Of a DNA stretch of 64,000 nt, positions 27,509 to 37,032 are shown one piece after another. Source of the stretch: Reichenbachiella carrageenanivorans (GTDB lineage: Bacteria > Bacteroidota > Bacteroidia > Cytophagales > Cyclobacteriaceae). Position 1 is the first letter of the stretch. Each line of letters begins with the position of its first letter. Below the pieces are notes generated by a model, which saw only the letters and a program-made list of their open reading frames with translations, had not been told where the DNA came from and made no database searches. The DNA is taken from assembly GCF_025639805.1 (NCBI RefSeq), contig NZ_CP106735.1, positions 2,885,501 to 2,949,500 on the forward strand, given 5' to 3'. The translations under genes were made by a program, and so were the position numbers.

Positions 27509-28762
27509 ATGAATCTTATGCACAGATTGAGTTTTTTTATTCTCGCCTTCCTTATTTATACGTTTCTTGACTACTACGTCTTTCAGGCGGTTAAAGTAGT
27601 AGTAGCTCATTTTTCCTCAATGGGAAAACTATTAATCTATGTGCTTTATTGGTCACTCACCGTTTTTTCCTTTGCAGCCTTATTTGCTTTTGGTTTGGTA
27701 GACCCTTCTAAATATCACAACCTTCGTGTTTTTTTGGCTACTGCAGTGTTTATGAATGTTTTGGCAAAACTGGCTGCAGGTCTTTTTGTATTTGCCGATG
27801 ATATCATTCGACTTGGGAGGTATGTATATCAAGGGGTGTTTCAAAATGGAGTGCCTAACCCAAGTGCCGAAAACGGGATGTCTCGTTCCGATTTTTTATC
27901 AAAATCTGCACTGATTGCTGGGACTGTGCCTATTGCGGCGATGAGTTATGGTATCATATCAGGAGCTTACGACTATCGAGTACGGAGGCGAACGGTCGCC
28001 CTGCCCAATTTGCCCAAGGCATTTGATGGTATTCGAATCGGACAACTATCGGATATCCACAGTGGTAGTTTTTACAATAAAACTGCTGTGCAAGGAGGTG
28101 TAGATATGCTCAATGCCGAAAAGCCGGATTTATTCTTTTTTACAGGCGATTTGGTCAATAATGAATCGAAAGAAGTGGCTGATTATCTTCATATTTTCTC
28201 CAAAGTACAGGCCCCTGTAGGTAAATTTTCTGTTTTGGGTAATCACGATTATGGAGACTACAAAGCATGGGCTTCCTCATCAGAGAAGCAGAAAAACCTA
28301 GCTCAACTCATCCAATCACACAAAGATATGGGCTGGGATATTTTGCTCAACGAGCATCGTTACCTTGAAGTAGACGGAGATCGATTGGCCATTTTGGGTG
28401 TAGAAAACTGGGGTGCCAGAGGTTTTGCTAAATATGGAAATCTGGCCAAGGCGACCCAATATGTAGAAGCCGACACTAAAATCTTATTGTCGCACGACCC
28501 GAGTCATTGGGATGCGCAAATCAGGCCTCAATATGGAGATATTGACCTTACTTTGGCGGGGCATACGCATGGGTTTCAGTTTGGAGTAGAGATCGGCAAC
28601 TTTCGGTGGAGTCCATCGCAATATTTATATAAGCAATGGGCAGATCTCTACACAGAAGGCAACCAGCATTTGTATGTCAATCGTGGCTTTGGTTTTCTGG
28701 GCTATCCAGGTCGAGTGGGTATATTGCCAGAGATTACTATTTTAGAGTTGAAAAGAGGATAG
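27509..28762 (+). CDS. Membrane-anchored metallophosphoesterase
   Basis: 417 aa. The N-terminal 130 residues carry several hydrophobic helices and an SRSDFLSKSALIAG segment reminiscent of a twin-arginine-like element. The calcineurin-type domain follows, with metal-binding motifs in order: GQLSDIHSGS, FTGDLVNN, LGNHDYGD, LSHDPSHWD and LAGHTHGFQFG. The active site faces the periplasm. The nearest group is YkuE/YaeI-like enzymes, some of which act on lipids such as UDP-diacylglucosamine; substrate is not determined here. An ATG at 27,509 begins after a TTG-start extension. Confidence 0.88.
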   Translation: MNLMHRLSFFILAFLIYTFLDYYVFQAVKVVVAHFSSMGKLLIYVLYWSLTVFSFAALFAFGLVDPSKYHNLRVFLATAVFMNVLAKLAAGLFVFADDIIRLGRYVYQGVFQNGVPNPSAENGMSRSDFLSKSALIAGTVPIAAMSYGIISGAYDYRVRRRTVALPNLPKAFDGIRIGQLSDIHSGSFYNKTAVQGGVDMLNAEKPDLFFFTGDLVNNESKEVADYLHIFSKVQAPVGKFSVLGNHDYGDYKAWASSSEKQKNLAQLIQSHKDMGWDILLNEHRYLEVDGDRLAILGVENWGARGFAKYGNLAKATQYVEADTKILLSHDPSHWDAQIRPQYGDIDLTLAGHTHGFQFGVEIGNFRWSPSQYLYKQWADLYTEGNQHLYVNRGFGFLGYPGRVGILPEITILELKRG

Positions 28763-28821
28763 TATTTTCCTTTGTATTTAATTCTTGATTTTTTGAGCAA
28801 TCATGCAATCTTATTTGTTGG

Positions 28822-28864
28822 ATCTGAAATATAATCGTAATATTGCGATATAATATTTTCAGAT
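28822..28864. promoter_or_regulatory. ArsR-type palindromic operator upstream of the arsenic genes
   Basis: The core ATCGTAATATTGCGAT (28,834-28,849) is a 16-bp inverted repeat with one mismatched pair. It sits in a larger imperfect dyad beginning ATCTGAAA and ending TTTCAGAT. Positioned 26 bp before the arsenate-reductase-like ATG, it resembles sites bound by ArsR/SmtB repressors. Prediction only; no arsR gene is seen next to it. Confidence 0.55.
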
Positions 28865-28889
28865 TATATAAAACGAGCAGGTATACACT

Positions 28890-29507
28890 ATGAAAATCTA
28901 CGAATCCTTACGTGAGACTATCGCTTCATTGAAGCCAGAAGACGTAACAGAAGAGCGTAAGCAAACTTTGCAGCCATTAGTTGCTTATATCCAAGAAAAA
29001 GTAACGGCCAAAGAAGAAATTAGAATCAATTTTATCTGCACGCACAACTCCCGCAGAAGTCATTTGTCTCAAGTCTGGGCACAGACCATGGCTGCACATT
29101 TCGAAATTGCCAACGTGTTTTGTTATTCTGGAGGCACAGAAGCTACGGCGCTTTTTCCAGTAGTGGCCGAGACTTTGAAAGAAACAGGTTTTCAAATACA
29201 GACTTTGTCTAACGAAAACAATCCCGTGTATAGCATCAAGTATTCAGATAATGAACATCCAATCATTGGGTTTTCGAAGAAATTGGACGATGCTTTCAAT
29301 CCGACTTCTGGATTTGCAGCGATCATGACTTGTTCGCAGGCAGATGGCGGGTGTCCATTTATCGCTGGCGCGGAAAAGCGGATTCCGATTACTTTCGACG
29401 ATCCTAAGGCATTTGATGGTACACCACAACAAGCCGAAAAATATATGGAGCGCAGTATGCAAATCGCTACTGAGTTATGTTATGTCTTTTCTCAAATCAA
29501 TTTATAA
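28890..29507 (+). CDS. Low-molecular-weight phosphatase / arsenate reductase-like protein
   Basis: 205 aa. The catalytic loop CTHNSRRS (C-x5-R-S) is at about residues 50-57. The LMW-phosphatase fold is longer than the classic ~140-aa ArsC. It probably reduces arsenate to arsenite using thiol relay; Cys in [12 protein letters not shown] could act as resolving residues. It is encoded 2 bp ahead of an ACR3 arsenite exporter, which supports arsenic function over a protein phosphatase role. Confidence 0.82.
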   Translation: MKIYESLRETIASLKPEDVTEERKQTLQPLVAYIQEKVTAKEEIRINFICTHNSRRSHLSQVWAQTMAAHFEIANVFCYSGGTEATALFPVVAETLKETGFQIQTLSNENNPVYSIKYSDNEHPIIGFSKKLDDAFNPTSGFAAIMTCSQADGGCPFIAGAEKRIPITFDDPKAFDGTPQQAEKYMERSMQIATELCYVFSQINL

Positions 29508-29509
29508 AC

Positions 29510-30559
29510 ATGGAATCAGGTAAAAAATTAAGTTTTTTAGATAACTATCTTACCCTTTGGATCTTTTTGGCGATGATATTGGGTGTAGGTATTGGGTATT
29601 TTGTACCCTCTTTTCCTATGAAGATCAATGCCATGAGCAGTGGGGCTACCAATATACCGATTGCCATAGGGCTGATTTTGATGATGTATCCTCCTTTGGC
29701 CAAAGTAAATTATGCGCTACTGCCCAAGGTGTTTCGTAATACTAAAATCTTATCGATATCGCTGATTCTCAACTGGGTGATAGGGCCCGTGCTGATGTTT
29801 GTATTGGCGATCACATTTCTTCGAGATTATCCAGAGTATATGGTGGGTTTGATTTTGATAGGTCTGGCTAGATGCATCGCGATGGTGCTCGTATGGAATG
29901 ACTTGGCCGAAGGGAGCAGCGAGTATGGTGCTGGTTTGGTTGCGCTCAATAGTATTTTTCAGGTCTTCGCCTACAGTTTTTATGCATGGATATTCATTAC
30001 TATACTACCGCCGTATTTCGGATTCGAAGGTGCGATTGTAGATATATCGATAGCGACGATAGCAGAGAGTGTGGCTATTTATCTGGGTATACCATTTTTG
30101 TTAGGTATTCTGAGTCGTACCTTTTTAGTGAAATGGAAAGGAGAGTCTTGGTATCAAGAAAAATTTATTTCCACTATTTCTCCTCTCACACTTATCGCTT
30201 TGCTGTTTACTATCGTCATCATGTTTTCGCTCAAAGGCGAGTTGATTGTAGAAATTCCTATGGATGTGCTAATTATAGCTGTTCCGCTACTGGTATATTT
30301 TACCTTGATGTTTATCATTGGATTCTTTTTTACCAAAGCCATGGGTGCTACCTATGACAAAACAGCTTCAGTGGCTTTTACGGCTGCGGGCAATAATTTT
30401 GAATTGGCTATTGCAGTATCGATTGCTGTCTTTGGGTTGAATTCAGGGCAAGCCTTTGCAGGGGTAGTAGGGCCTTTAGTGGAGGTGCCAGCACTTATAT
30501 TCTTAGTCAGAATGTCCTTTTGGTTGCGTAAAAAATATTTTGGAGCGGTCGAGGCTTAA
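29510..30559 (+). CDS. acr3: ACR3-family arsenite efflux transporter
   Basis: About 349 aa with roughly ten membrane helices, of the bile/arsenite/riboflavin transporter superfamily. Family-typical strings are [10 protein letters not shown] near the N-terminus, [19 protein letters not shown] (conserved Cys-containing helix) and [19 protein letters not shown] near the end. It exports arsenite made by the preceding reductase. The ATG at 29,510 follows the reductase stop by 2 bp; the ORF also runs upstream within the reductase gene but that part is not used. Confidence 0.92.
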   Translation: MESGKKLSFLDNYLTLWIFLAMILGVGIGYFVPSFPMKINAMSSGATNIPIAIGLILMMYPPLAKVNYALLPKVFRNTKILSISLILNWVIGPVLMFVLAITFLRDYPEYMVGLILIGLARCIAMVLVWNDLAEGSSEYGAGLVALNSIFQVFAYSFYAWIFITILPPYFGFEGAIVDISIATIAESVAIYLGIPFLLGILSRTFLVKWKGESWYQEKFISTISPLTLIALLFTIVIMFSLKGELIVEIPMDVLIIAVPLLVYFTLMFIIGFFFTKAMGATYDKTASVAFTAAGNNFELAIAVSIAVFGLNSGQAFAGVVGPLVEVPALIFLVRMSFWLRKKYFGAVEA

Positions 30560-30580
30560 GGCTTCGCCGCTTATGGCTAT

Positions 30581-32275
30581 CTATTTTTGATAGAGTACTT
30601 TTCCATTCACGATGGTGTATTCTATTTCAGTGGTCAAAATCTCTTGTGCAGGTACTTTCATGATGTCTTTAGAGAAGATCGTGAAGTCTGCCAACTTGCC
30701 AATTTCTACAGAGCCTTTGATGTTTTCTTCGAAAGCACCATAGGCATTGTTGATCGTGTAGGCTTGTAGGGCTTGCTCCCTTGTCATGCGCTGGTCAGGT
30801 TCGTAGCCATTATCGGGTTTTCCATCTAGTGTTTGTCGGGTCACAGAGGCATAAAAACTGGCCAATGGATTGACTGGTTCCACGGGGGCGTCAGTGCCGT
30901 TCATTACGTTAGCACCTCCTTCGATCAAGGACTGCCACATATAGGCACTTTCTACAATTCGGCGTTCACCTAATCGATCGATGGCCCATGAGCGATCGGA
31001 GCTCATGTGAATGGCTTGCATAGATGGTATCACGCCAAGTGCCCCAAATCTGATAATGTCATCTGGGGCAACATGCTGTGCGTGCTCGATTCTAAACCTA
31101 GGGTTAGTCTTTGTAGTGTCGGATTTCAATACGATTTCATACATGTCCAATACTTCATGGTTGGCCCGGTCACCAATGCAGTGGGTGCAAATTTGGAATC
31201 CATTTTTGGTGCCTTGTTCGGTTACTCGCATGATGTGATCTGCAGGAGTGATTCTTAAACCTTGTACGCCAGGGGCATCGGTGTAGTCTTCTAATAACAG
31301 AGCGCCTCTAGATCCCAAAGCACCGTCCGCATATAGTTTGATCGACCGGATAGTCAAAAAATGATCGCCAAGGCCAATTTGAGGACCTGTAGTATACCAT
31401 TCTTTTAGCAATTCTTTTTGACTGCCATCGAGCATCACATATAGTCTGATTTTAAGTAATCCATTTTTTAAGAAAGATTCGTATAGGTCTATTGTCTTTT
31501 GTCCCACACCTGCGTCATGAAAACTGGTAATGCCATTTTTAAGACAGGCTTCTATCGCCATATTGAGCATTTGTATACGACGCTCGTCTGATTCTTCGGG
31601 TACTACTTTTTTTATTAGGTCTTGTGCCGTTTCGTTTAGCATTCCAGTAGGGTTTCCTCCTAAATCTTTGTAGATATCTCCTCCATCAGGGTTTGCTGTT
31701 TTTTTATCTATCCCAGCTAGTTTCATGGCTTTTTCATTGGCTAGCAAGGCGTGTCCACTGGCATGACGAAGGAGTACGGGGTTGTTAGGGGAAATGTCAG
31801 AAAGCTTGTGATGGGTAGGGAAGCCATCTATCATGTTTTCGGGAAGAACAAACCATTTGTCTTGATGCCAGCCTCGGCCGATAATCCATTCTCCTTTTTT
31901 TGCTGTTTCTACTTTGGCTTTTACTAGTTCTACTATTTCGTCATAGCTTCTGGTATTCATTAGGTCGAGATTGAGCAGGTTGGCACCTATGCCCATCAAG
32001 TGTCCATGCCCTTCTATAAAGCCAGGGGTTACTGTTTTGCCTTCAAGGTCTATAATTTGAGTGGTGTCTGCTACCCATTGGTTGGCATTCACGTTGTTGC
32101 CTACATACACGATTTTTCCATCAGTCACTGCTACTGCTTCGGCTTTGGGTTCTGTCTGGTTTAATGTATATATGTTGCCATTAAAAAGGACTAAATCAGC
32201 CTTTGGGTGCTTGTCTGTGCACGAAAACTCAAGACATATAGCTACTAGGGCTATCAGATGAAAGGTAGAGCGCAT
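30581..32275 (-). CDS. YtcJ-like amidohydrolase, lipoprotein
   Basis: 564-aa metal-dependent amidohydrolase. The N-terminal leader has a lipobox-like EFSC at 16-19, so the enzyme is probably periplasmic and lipid-anchored. The domain shows VTPGFIEGHGHL (metal-binding His pair), FHDAG, and HCIGDRANHEVLD plus RIEHAQHV and NGTDAPVEPVNP further on, typical of the YtcJ/exoenzyme-regulatory amidohydrolase group. The substrate is unknown; N-acyl bonds are hydrolysed by relatives. Confidence 0.88.
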   Translation of the reverse strand: MRSTFHLIALVAICLEFSCTDKHPKADLVLFNGNIYTLNQTEPKAEAVAVTDGKIVYVGNNVNANQWVADTTQIIDLEGKTVTPGFIEGHGHLMGIGANLLNLDLMNTRSYDEIVELVKAKVETAKKGEWIIGRGWHQDKWFVLPENMIDGFPTHHKLSDISPNNPVLLRHASGHALLANEKAMKLAGIDKKTANPDGGDIYKDLGGNPTGMLNETAQDLIKKVVPEESDERRIQMLNMAIEACLKNGITSFHDAGVGQKTIDLYESFLKNGLLKIRLYVMLDGSQKELLKEWYTTGPQIGLGDHFLTIRSIKLYADGALGSRGALLLEDYTDAPGVQGLRITPADHIMRVTEQGTKNGFQICTHCIGDRANHEVLDMYEIVLKSDTTKTNPRFRIEHAQHVAPDDIIRFGALGVIPSMQAIHMSSDRSWAIDRLGERRIVESAYMWQSLIEGGANVMNGTDAPVEPVNPLASFYASVTRQTLDGKPDNGYEPDQRMTREQALQAYTINNAYGAFEENIKGSVEIGKLADFTIFSKDIMKVPAQEILTTEIEYTIVNGKVLYQK

Positions 32276-32379
32276 TTTGCTGCTTAAAATTTGAACTAAT
32301 CAAAAGGGTTAGAACATTAAGTTTACCATTTTTGTGGCTAATAATCAAAAAAATATTGAGCTACATTTAAAACTCAAAG

Positions 32380-32922
32380 ATGAAGGTATATACAAAAACA
32401 GGAGACAAAGGAACGACAGGACTGCTTGGAGGTACTAGAGTTTCAAAATCGGCTTTGAGAATAGAGTCTTACGGGACAGTAGATGAGCTCAATAGTCATA
32501 TGGGTATGGTTCGAGATCAGCCAGTTAATGCCTCACTTGTAGATGAATTGATAAACATCCAAAACACACTTTTTGTGATTGGGTCACATTTGGCATCAGA
32601 TCCTGAAAAGTCTAAGGTGGTGATTCCTGATATAGAAAATAGTCAGATTGAAAAATTAGAAAAAGCTATTGATCGCATGGATGCAGAATTGCCTGAAATG
32701 CGAAACTTCGTTCTGCCAGGTGGACATATATCGGTTTCTACTGGTCATATTGCCAGGTGTGTGTGTAGACGTGCAGAGCGAATTGTTACTGGACTAGCAG
32801 CGCAGGAACCAGTGGAGGATGGTGTGACTATATATTTAAACAGGCTGTCTGATTACTTGTTTGTGTTGTGTAGATGGATGACACATCGCCTTAATGCACC
32901 AGAAGTACCCTGGAAACCTTGA
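32380..32922 (+). CDS. PduO-type cob(I)alamin adenosyltransferase
   Basis: 180 aa; forms adenosylcobalamin from ATP and cob(I)alamin. KVYTKTGDKGTTGLLGG is the N-terminal ATP motif, SYGTVDELNSHMG and FVLPGGH-type segments follow, and RCVCRRAERIV carries the conserved Arg and Glu. Full length. No B12-dependent enzyme or transporter is next to it. Confidence 0.93.
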   Translation: MKVYTKTGDKGTTGLLGGTRVSKSALRIESYGTVDELNSHMGMVRDQPVNASLVDELINIQNTLFVIGSHLASDPEKSKVVIPDIENSQIEKLEKAIDRMDAELPEMRNFVLPGGHISVSTGHIARCVCRRAERIVTGLAAQEPVEDGVTIYLNRLSDYLFVLCRWMTHRLNAPEVPWKP

Positions 32923-33030
32923 AAAAAATTATAGCCTATTCAATAGTCAAATTCTTTATACGACAAGTATTAGAATGTCATTTTCATTAAATTTGCTATA
33001 ATCAATGCCAAAAAAATAAATAGCAAAAAG

Positions 33031-34089
33031 ATGACTGAAACGGCAGAATTTGAAATTAAGAAAATCGCAAAATCGCGAATAAGTGAGGTTGATTTTAATG
33101 ATATTCCATTTGGAAAAGTCTATGCAGATCACATGTTTGTGGCTGACTTCGAAGACGGTGAATGGAAAAACATGAGAATAGAGCCTTATGGTAATCTATC
33201 GATTAGCCCTGCCAATGCAACTTTACACTACGGTCAGTCAGTTTTTGAGGGTTTAAAAGCGTATAAAAATAAAGCAGGTGAAATTTTGGTTTTTAGACCA
33301 GAGGCCAATGCCAAAAGAATGATCATCAGCGCGGAGCGTATGTGTATTCCGCCGATATCAGAAGAATTTTTTATGACGGCTTTGCGTGCTTTGTTGAAGT
33401 TGGACAGTGCTTGGATTCCTGGATTGGCAGATACGTCACTTTATATCAGGCCTGTCATATTTGCGGATGATCCGTATGTGGGTATTCGGCCGTCGTTGAC
33501 CTATAAATTTCTCATTTTTACAGCACCAGTGGGTGCTTACTACTCTGAACCAGTCAATGTAAAAATTGAAACAAAATACACCAGAGCAGTTGCGGGTGGC
33601 GTAGGCTATGCCAAGACTGCGGGCAACTATGCTGCATCTTTGTACCCTGCGTTGCAGGCACAAAAGGAAGGATATCACCAGTTGATATGGACAGATGGAC
33701 AGACTCATGAGTTTATCGAAGAAGCAGGCACTATGAATTTGCTGTTTTTGATCAATGACACTTTGATCACAGCACCTACTGGAGATTCCATCCTGAATGG
33801 TATTACCAGAGATAGCGTGCTGACTTTGGCCCGAGATTGGGGAATGAAAGTAGAAGAGAAAAGGTTGAGCGTGAAAGAGCTCGAAGCTGCCTTGAAAGCA
33901 GGGGAGGTAAAAGAAGCCTTTGGAGCAGGCACAGCGGCTACTATCGCTAAGATTCACAAGATCGGTTATAATGGTACTGATTATGTGTTGCCAGAAGAAA
34001 AGCCATTGTCTGACAAACTTTTTGATACGTTGGACAAGATCAAATTAGGAGAAGTAGAAGACACACACGGGTGGGTGTGTAAAATGTAA
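33031..34089 (+). CDS. ilvE: Branched-chain amino-acid aminotransferase IlvE
   Basis: 352 aa, class IV PLP aminotransferase for Leu, Ile and Val. Motifs: YGQSVFEGLKAYKN near the N-terminus; the lysine in AKTAGNYAASL is the PLP-binding residue; EEAGTMNLLFL and NGITRDSVLTLARDWG are the class IV signature. Full length. A TAnnTTTG element lies at 32,988-32,995. A strong terminator follows. Confidence 0.95.
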   Translation: MTETAEFEIKKIAKSRISEVDFNDIPFGKVYADHMFVADFEDGEWKNMRIEPYGNLSISPANATLHYGQSVFEGLKAYKNKAGEILVFRPEANAKRMIISAERMCIPPISEEFFMTALRALLKLDSAWIPGLADTSLYIRPVIFADDPYVGIRPSLTYKFLIFTAPVGAYYSEPVNVKIETKYTRAVAGGVGYAKTAGNYAASLYPALQAQKEGYHQLIWTDGQTHEFIEEAGTMNLLFLINDTLITAPTGDSILNGITRDSVLTLARDWGMKVEEKRLSVKELEAALKAGEVKEAFGAGTAATIAKIHKIGYNGTDYVLPEEKPLSDKLFDTLDKIKLGEVEDTHGWVCKM

Positions 34090-34111
34090 TGCCAGCATTA
34101 CGATATGAAAC

Positions 34112-34140
34112 AAAAAAGTCCCAACCTATGGGACTTTTTT
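34112..34140. terminator. Rho-independent terminator, bidirectional
   Basis: AAAAAAGTCCC and GGGACTTTTTT form a perfect hairpin with a short loop; the flanking A and T runs serve both ilvE on the plus strand and the convergent rhomboid gene on the minus strand. Confidence 0.85.
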
Positions 34141-34177
34141 ATGCTTTACATTGAAGTATTTTGTTTGTTCTTGAAAT

Positions 34178-36067
34178 CTAAAAATTGACTCGGGCAAAAG
34201 CCATCCTTTCGACAATTTCAAATCCTCTATAGCGAGCTGGGTGCCATTTAGGGCCGTTTAGAAGGAGTTGTTTTGCATGATCGTTTAAGGTGGGGTGCAA
34301 GCTTCTAGTGACTACTATTTCGTGAATACTACCATCTGTTCTTACACTAAATTTCAGCTCTACATAGTCTTGAAATTCATCTGATTTCATTTGATTATTG
34401 GACTCAAAGTACTCAATCAATTTCTCAAACCCTCCTTCTGGATATGGCCATTCGGTTTGTTCATCATATCGATATACGTTGCCAAGTGTATCATAAGAAA
34501 TGCCGTAATCAAGATCACCTTTATTGTGATATTCTATGAAATAAGGTTGGCCGTCTTCATAATATGCTTCATGTATGCCATGATTCAGACCTCCCTCAAT
34601 TGTTCTTTTGTATGCAGTAGTCCCATTGCTATGAAAACCAATATCGATGCCTTTGCCATCTTTAACTAATTGATTTCCTAGAGAGTCAAAAATATTTACG
34701 ATATAGGAATAATTGCCAATATATTTGATTTCGGATGCCAGCTTATTTCCAGAATAATAGTATTCCCACTTACCAACATTTTCATCGTTTTTAAAGCAGC
34801 CAGCTGATGAAATTGTCCCATCTTTGTTGTAATAAATGAATATACCCTGTTTGAGACTTCGATGGTAGGTGCCAGTCATCTGAGGAGTATCATCGACATA
34901 GTAGTCTACAATTTGTCCATGCCAATTGTTTAAGCTATCCTTTGTGCCTATTCTGTAATATTTGGCTTTATAGACAAGTGGGGTTGGATCCCAATTTTCA
35001 TCATAGTACTCTCTTTCCTGTTTTAGACCTACATTATTGATGTTTATTACTTTACTGTTATCATCATTATAATTGAACCCTAGGGCATATTGAGGTCTTG
35101 CAGCGCCCATCAGTTTTTTATTGATGTACAGTATGCTATCCTTGTACAGATAAGAGTCATTCTCTAATAATTTCAAGAAATAATATATTTGTTGAGATCT
35201 ATAATTAAAGAAATTATTAATAATCGCAGTATCCGACTGTAAGGCTAGTGGTAGATTTTCTATTCTTGAAAATTTGATTTTAATGGAATCAGGTAAGTTT
35301 TTTACTACGTTTATTTTTTCGGCTTGCTCTTGATGACTGAGATAGTCTGAGTTTAAGGCAGATCGGATATGACCGTCTTTGAGTTGCATATATTCGTAGG
35401 CTTCATAATATGTGCGCTGCGTCTGAGGAGCTATGAAGTAAAAAAATGCTGGCAATACCCAAAGGAGCCATTTTGAAATAGAAAATTGCTGAATATAGGT
35501 GAGTGAATAAACGCCCAATCCACCAAAAAAGCCACCGAGGTGAGCATACTGATCAATATTGAGTCGTTGGCCGATGCTGAGATTGATAATTAGAAAGACA
35601 ATGAAGTTTATAATCATTGATTTTTTTTCAGCTTGTTTTCGTTTCCATTCATCCCAAAATTGATAGGCATAAAGACCGAATATAGCTCCACTCGCCCCTA
35701 CGCTAACAATGAATAAATTCAAGTAGCAACTTGTAAGAGAAGCAATGACTCCGGAGAAAAAGTATAAATTTATAAATTCCCAAAAGCCAATTCTTTCTTC
35801 GATAATCCTCCCGATATAAAACAGGCTATAAATATTAATTAATAGGTGGAAAAAATTGCTATGAAGAAAAAGGGAAGTAATTAATCGATGGGGCTGGTGA
35901 GCCAAAGAATATGGAGCAAAATTAGCGCCTTCAGAAAGGAGACTGATATGAGTTATTTCATCTGATTGAAAATCAAATGAGATAATATTGATTAGGATTA
36001 GTAGGTAAGTTCCTTTGTGTGCTTTTAAGTTTTGTAGGCTTAGTTTAGGTATAGCTGGTTTTGCCAT
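34178..36067 (-). CDS. Rhomboid protease fused to toxin-antitoxin-like YwqK/MORN repeats and a TonB C-terminal domain
   Basis: 629 aa in three parts. Residues about 1-220 are a rhomboid intramembrane serine protease with HSNFFHLLINIYSLFYIGR, catalytic VGASGAIFG and His in QYAHLGGFFGG. Residues about 340-545 hold MORN/YwqK-type repeats (YHRSLKQGIFIYYNKDG, GCFKNDENVGKWEYYYSG, YEDGQPYFIEYHNKGD). The C-terminal ~80 residues match a TonB C-terminal domain (LKFSVRTDGSIHEIVVTRS). The middle and end would lie outside the inner membrane. Gene order with ftsE is tight (10 bp). Biological role is unknown; this architecture may tether periplasmic partners to a protease. Confidence 0.8.
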   Translation of the reverse strand: MAKPAIPKLSLQNLKAHKGTYLLILINIISFDFQSDEITHISLLSEGANFAPYSLAHQPHRLITSLFLHSNFFHLLINIYSLFYIGRIIEERIGFWEFINLYFFSGVIASLTSCYLNLFIVSVGASGAIFGLYAYQFWDEWKRKQAEKKSMIINFIVFLIINLSIGQRLNIDQYAHLGGFFGGLGVYSLTYIQQFSISKWLLWVLPAFFYFIAPQTQRTYYEAYEYMQLKDGHIRSALNSDYLSHQEQAEKINVVKNLPDSIKIKFSRIENLPLALQSDTAIINNFFNYRSQQIYYFLKLLENDSYLYKDSILYINKKLMGAARPQYALGFNYNDDNSKVININNVGLKQEREYYDENWDPTPLVYKAKYYRIGTKDSLNNWHGQIVDYYVDDTPQMTGTYHRSLKQGIFIYYNKDGTISSAGCFKNDENVGKWEYYYSGNKLASEIKYIGNYSYIVNIFDSLGNQLVKDGKGIDIGFHSNGTTAYKRTIEGGLNHGIHEAYYEDGQPYFIEYHNKGDLDYGISYDTLGNVYRYDEQTEWPYPEGGFEKLIEYFESNNQMKSDEFQDYVELKFSVRTDGSIHEIVVTRSLHPTLNDHAKQLLLNGPKWHPARYRGFEIVERMAFARVNF

Positions 36068-36077
36068 TTACTTATTA

Positions 36078-36788
36078 TTAATAATGCCCACTCAATTCAA
36101 ATTCCTCTTTATTAGAATCTAACAATTTACCGTCTTCGCACTTGAGCGTTCGGTGTGGGTAGTTGTTGATGAAATTGTGATTGTGAGTGGCCATGAGAAT
36201 AGCTGTGCCGTTTCGGTTGATTTCTAAAAACAGATTGAAAATACCGTCGGCTACCTCTGGGTCGAGGTTTCCAGTAGGCTCATCTGCAATCAAGATCACT
36301 GGTTCGTTGATTAGGGCACGAGCGATTACCACACGCTGTTGCTCTCCTCCAGAGAGTTGATGAGGCTGTTTGTCTGCTGCTGCGCCTAAACCTACTCGCA
36401 TTAATACTTCTGCTAGTCTGGTTTTGATTTTCACTTTGTCTTTCCAGCCAGTGGCCTTCATTACAAAAATGAGATTTTCGGCAACGGTTCGGTCTGCGAA
36501 TAGCTGAAAATCCTGAAAGATGATGCCTATTTTTCTACGGAGGTAGGGCACATTTTTTGATTTCAAGGAGCTGATATCGAACCCTGCGACTTCGGCTGTG
36601 CCAGTGCGTAAATCAAGGTCTGCATATAAGGTTTTGAGGAGTGATGATTTGCCACTACCTGTTCGGCCTACCAGATAAACAAATTCGCCCTTGCCGATCT
36701 CAAAGCTGATCGAATGAAGTACGGCCTGATTTTCCTGATAGATGGTTGCCTCTTTTACTTCTACCACAGGGTTCGCACTAAATTCCAT
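36078..36788 (-). CDS. ftsE: FtsE-like ABC transporter ATPase
   Basis: 236 aa. Walker A GRTGSGKSSLLK, signature LSGGEQQRVVIAR and Walker B LIADEPTGNLD are intact, with H-loop in MATHNH. Closest in feel to FtsE, which with FtsX recruits peptidoglycan hydrolases in cell division; FtsX is not adjacent, so the assignment is family-based. It is preceded by a 67-aa gene 5 bp away and followed by the rhomboid gene. Confidence 0.85.
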   Translation of the reverse strand: MEFSANPVVEVKEATIYQENQAVLHSISFEIGKGEFVYLVGRTGSGKSSLLKTLYADLDLRTGTAEVAGFDISSLKSKNVPYLRRKIGIIFQDFQLFADRTVAENLIFVMKATGWKDKVKIKTRLAEVLMRVGLGAAADKQPHQLSGGEQQRVVIARALINEPVILIADEPTGNLDPEVADGIFNLFLEINRNGTAILMATHNHNFINNYPHRTLKCEDGKLLDSNKEEFELSGHY

Positions 36789-36793
36789 TGTAC

Positions 36794-36997
36794 TTATATG
36801 TTTAAGGGTTGTATTTTTCCGAAAGGAAGTGAGTCAATCACTTGTTTGAGAGCTTCTTCCTTGCCCTCTAGACCATATTTGTCTAGTTTTTTTAAGGGCC
36901 GATCTGCTCGAAAATAGGCAATTAAAACGAAATCATCATCCCGTAGTTGGATATAGTCTGGTATTTTGGCTTTCCCTTTTACCTTAATGATATGCAT
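36794..36997 (-). CDS. Small conserved hypothetical protein, 67 aa
   Basis: Short soluble protein (start MHIIKVKGKAKIPDYIQLRD, end SLPFGKIQPLNI) lying between fsa and ftsE on the same strand with a 5-bp gap to ftsE. Basic, beta-strand rich at the N-terminus. Its tight place in the operon and good codon structure argue that it is real; function unknown. Confidence 0.6.
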   Translation of the reverse strand: MHIIKVKGKAKIPDYIQLRDDDFVLIAYFRADRPLKKLDKYGLEGKEEALKQVIDSLPFGKIQPLNI

Positions 36998-37032
36998 TAG
37001 ATAGTTGGCTGCGAGATGATGAATAGATGCGA

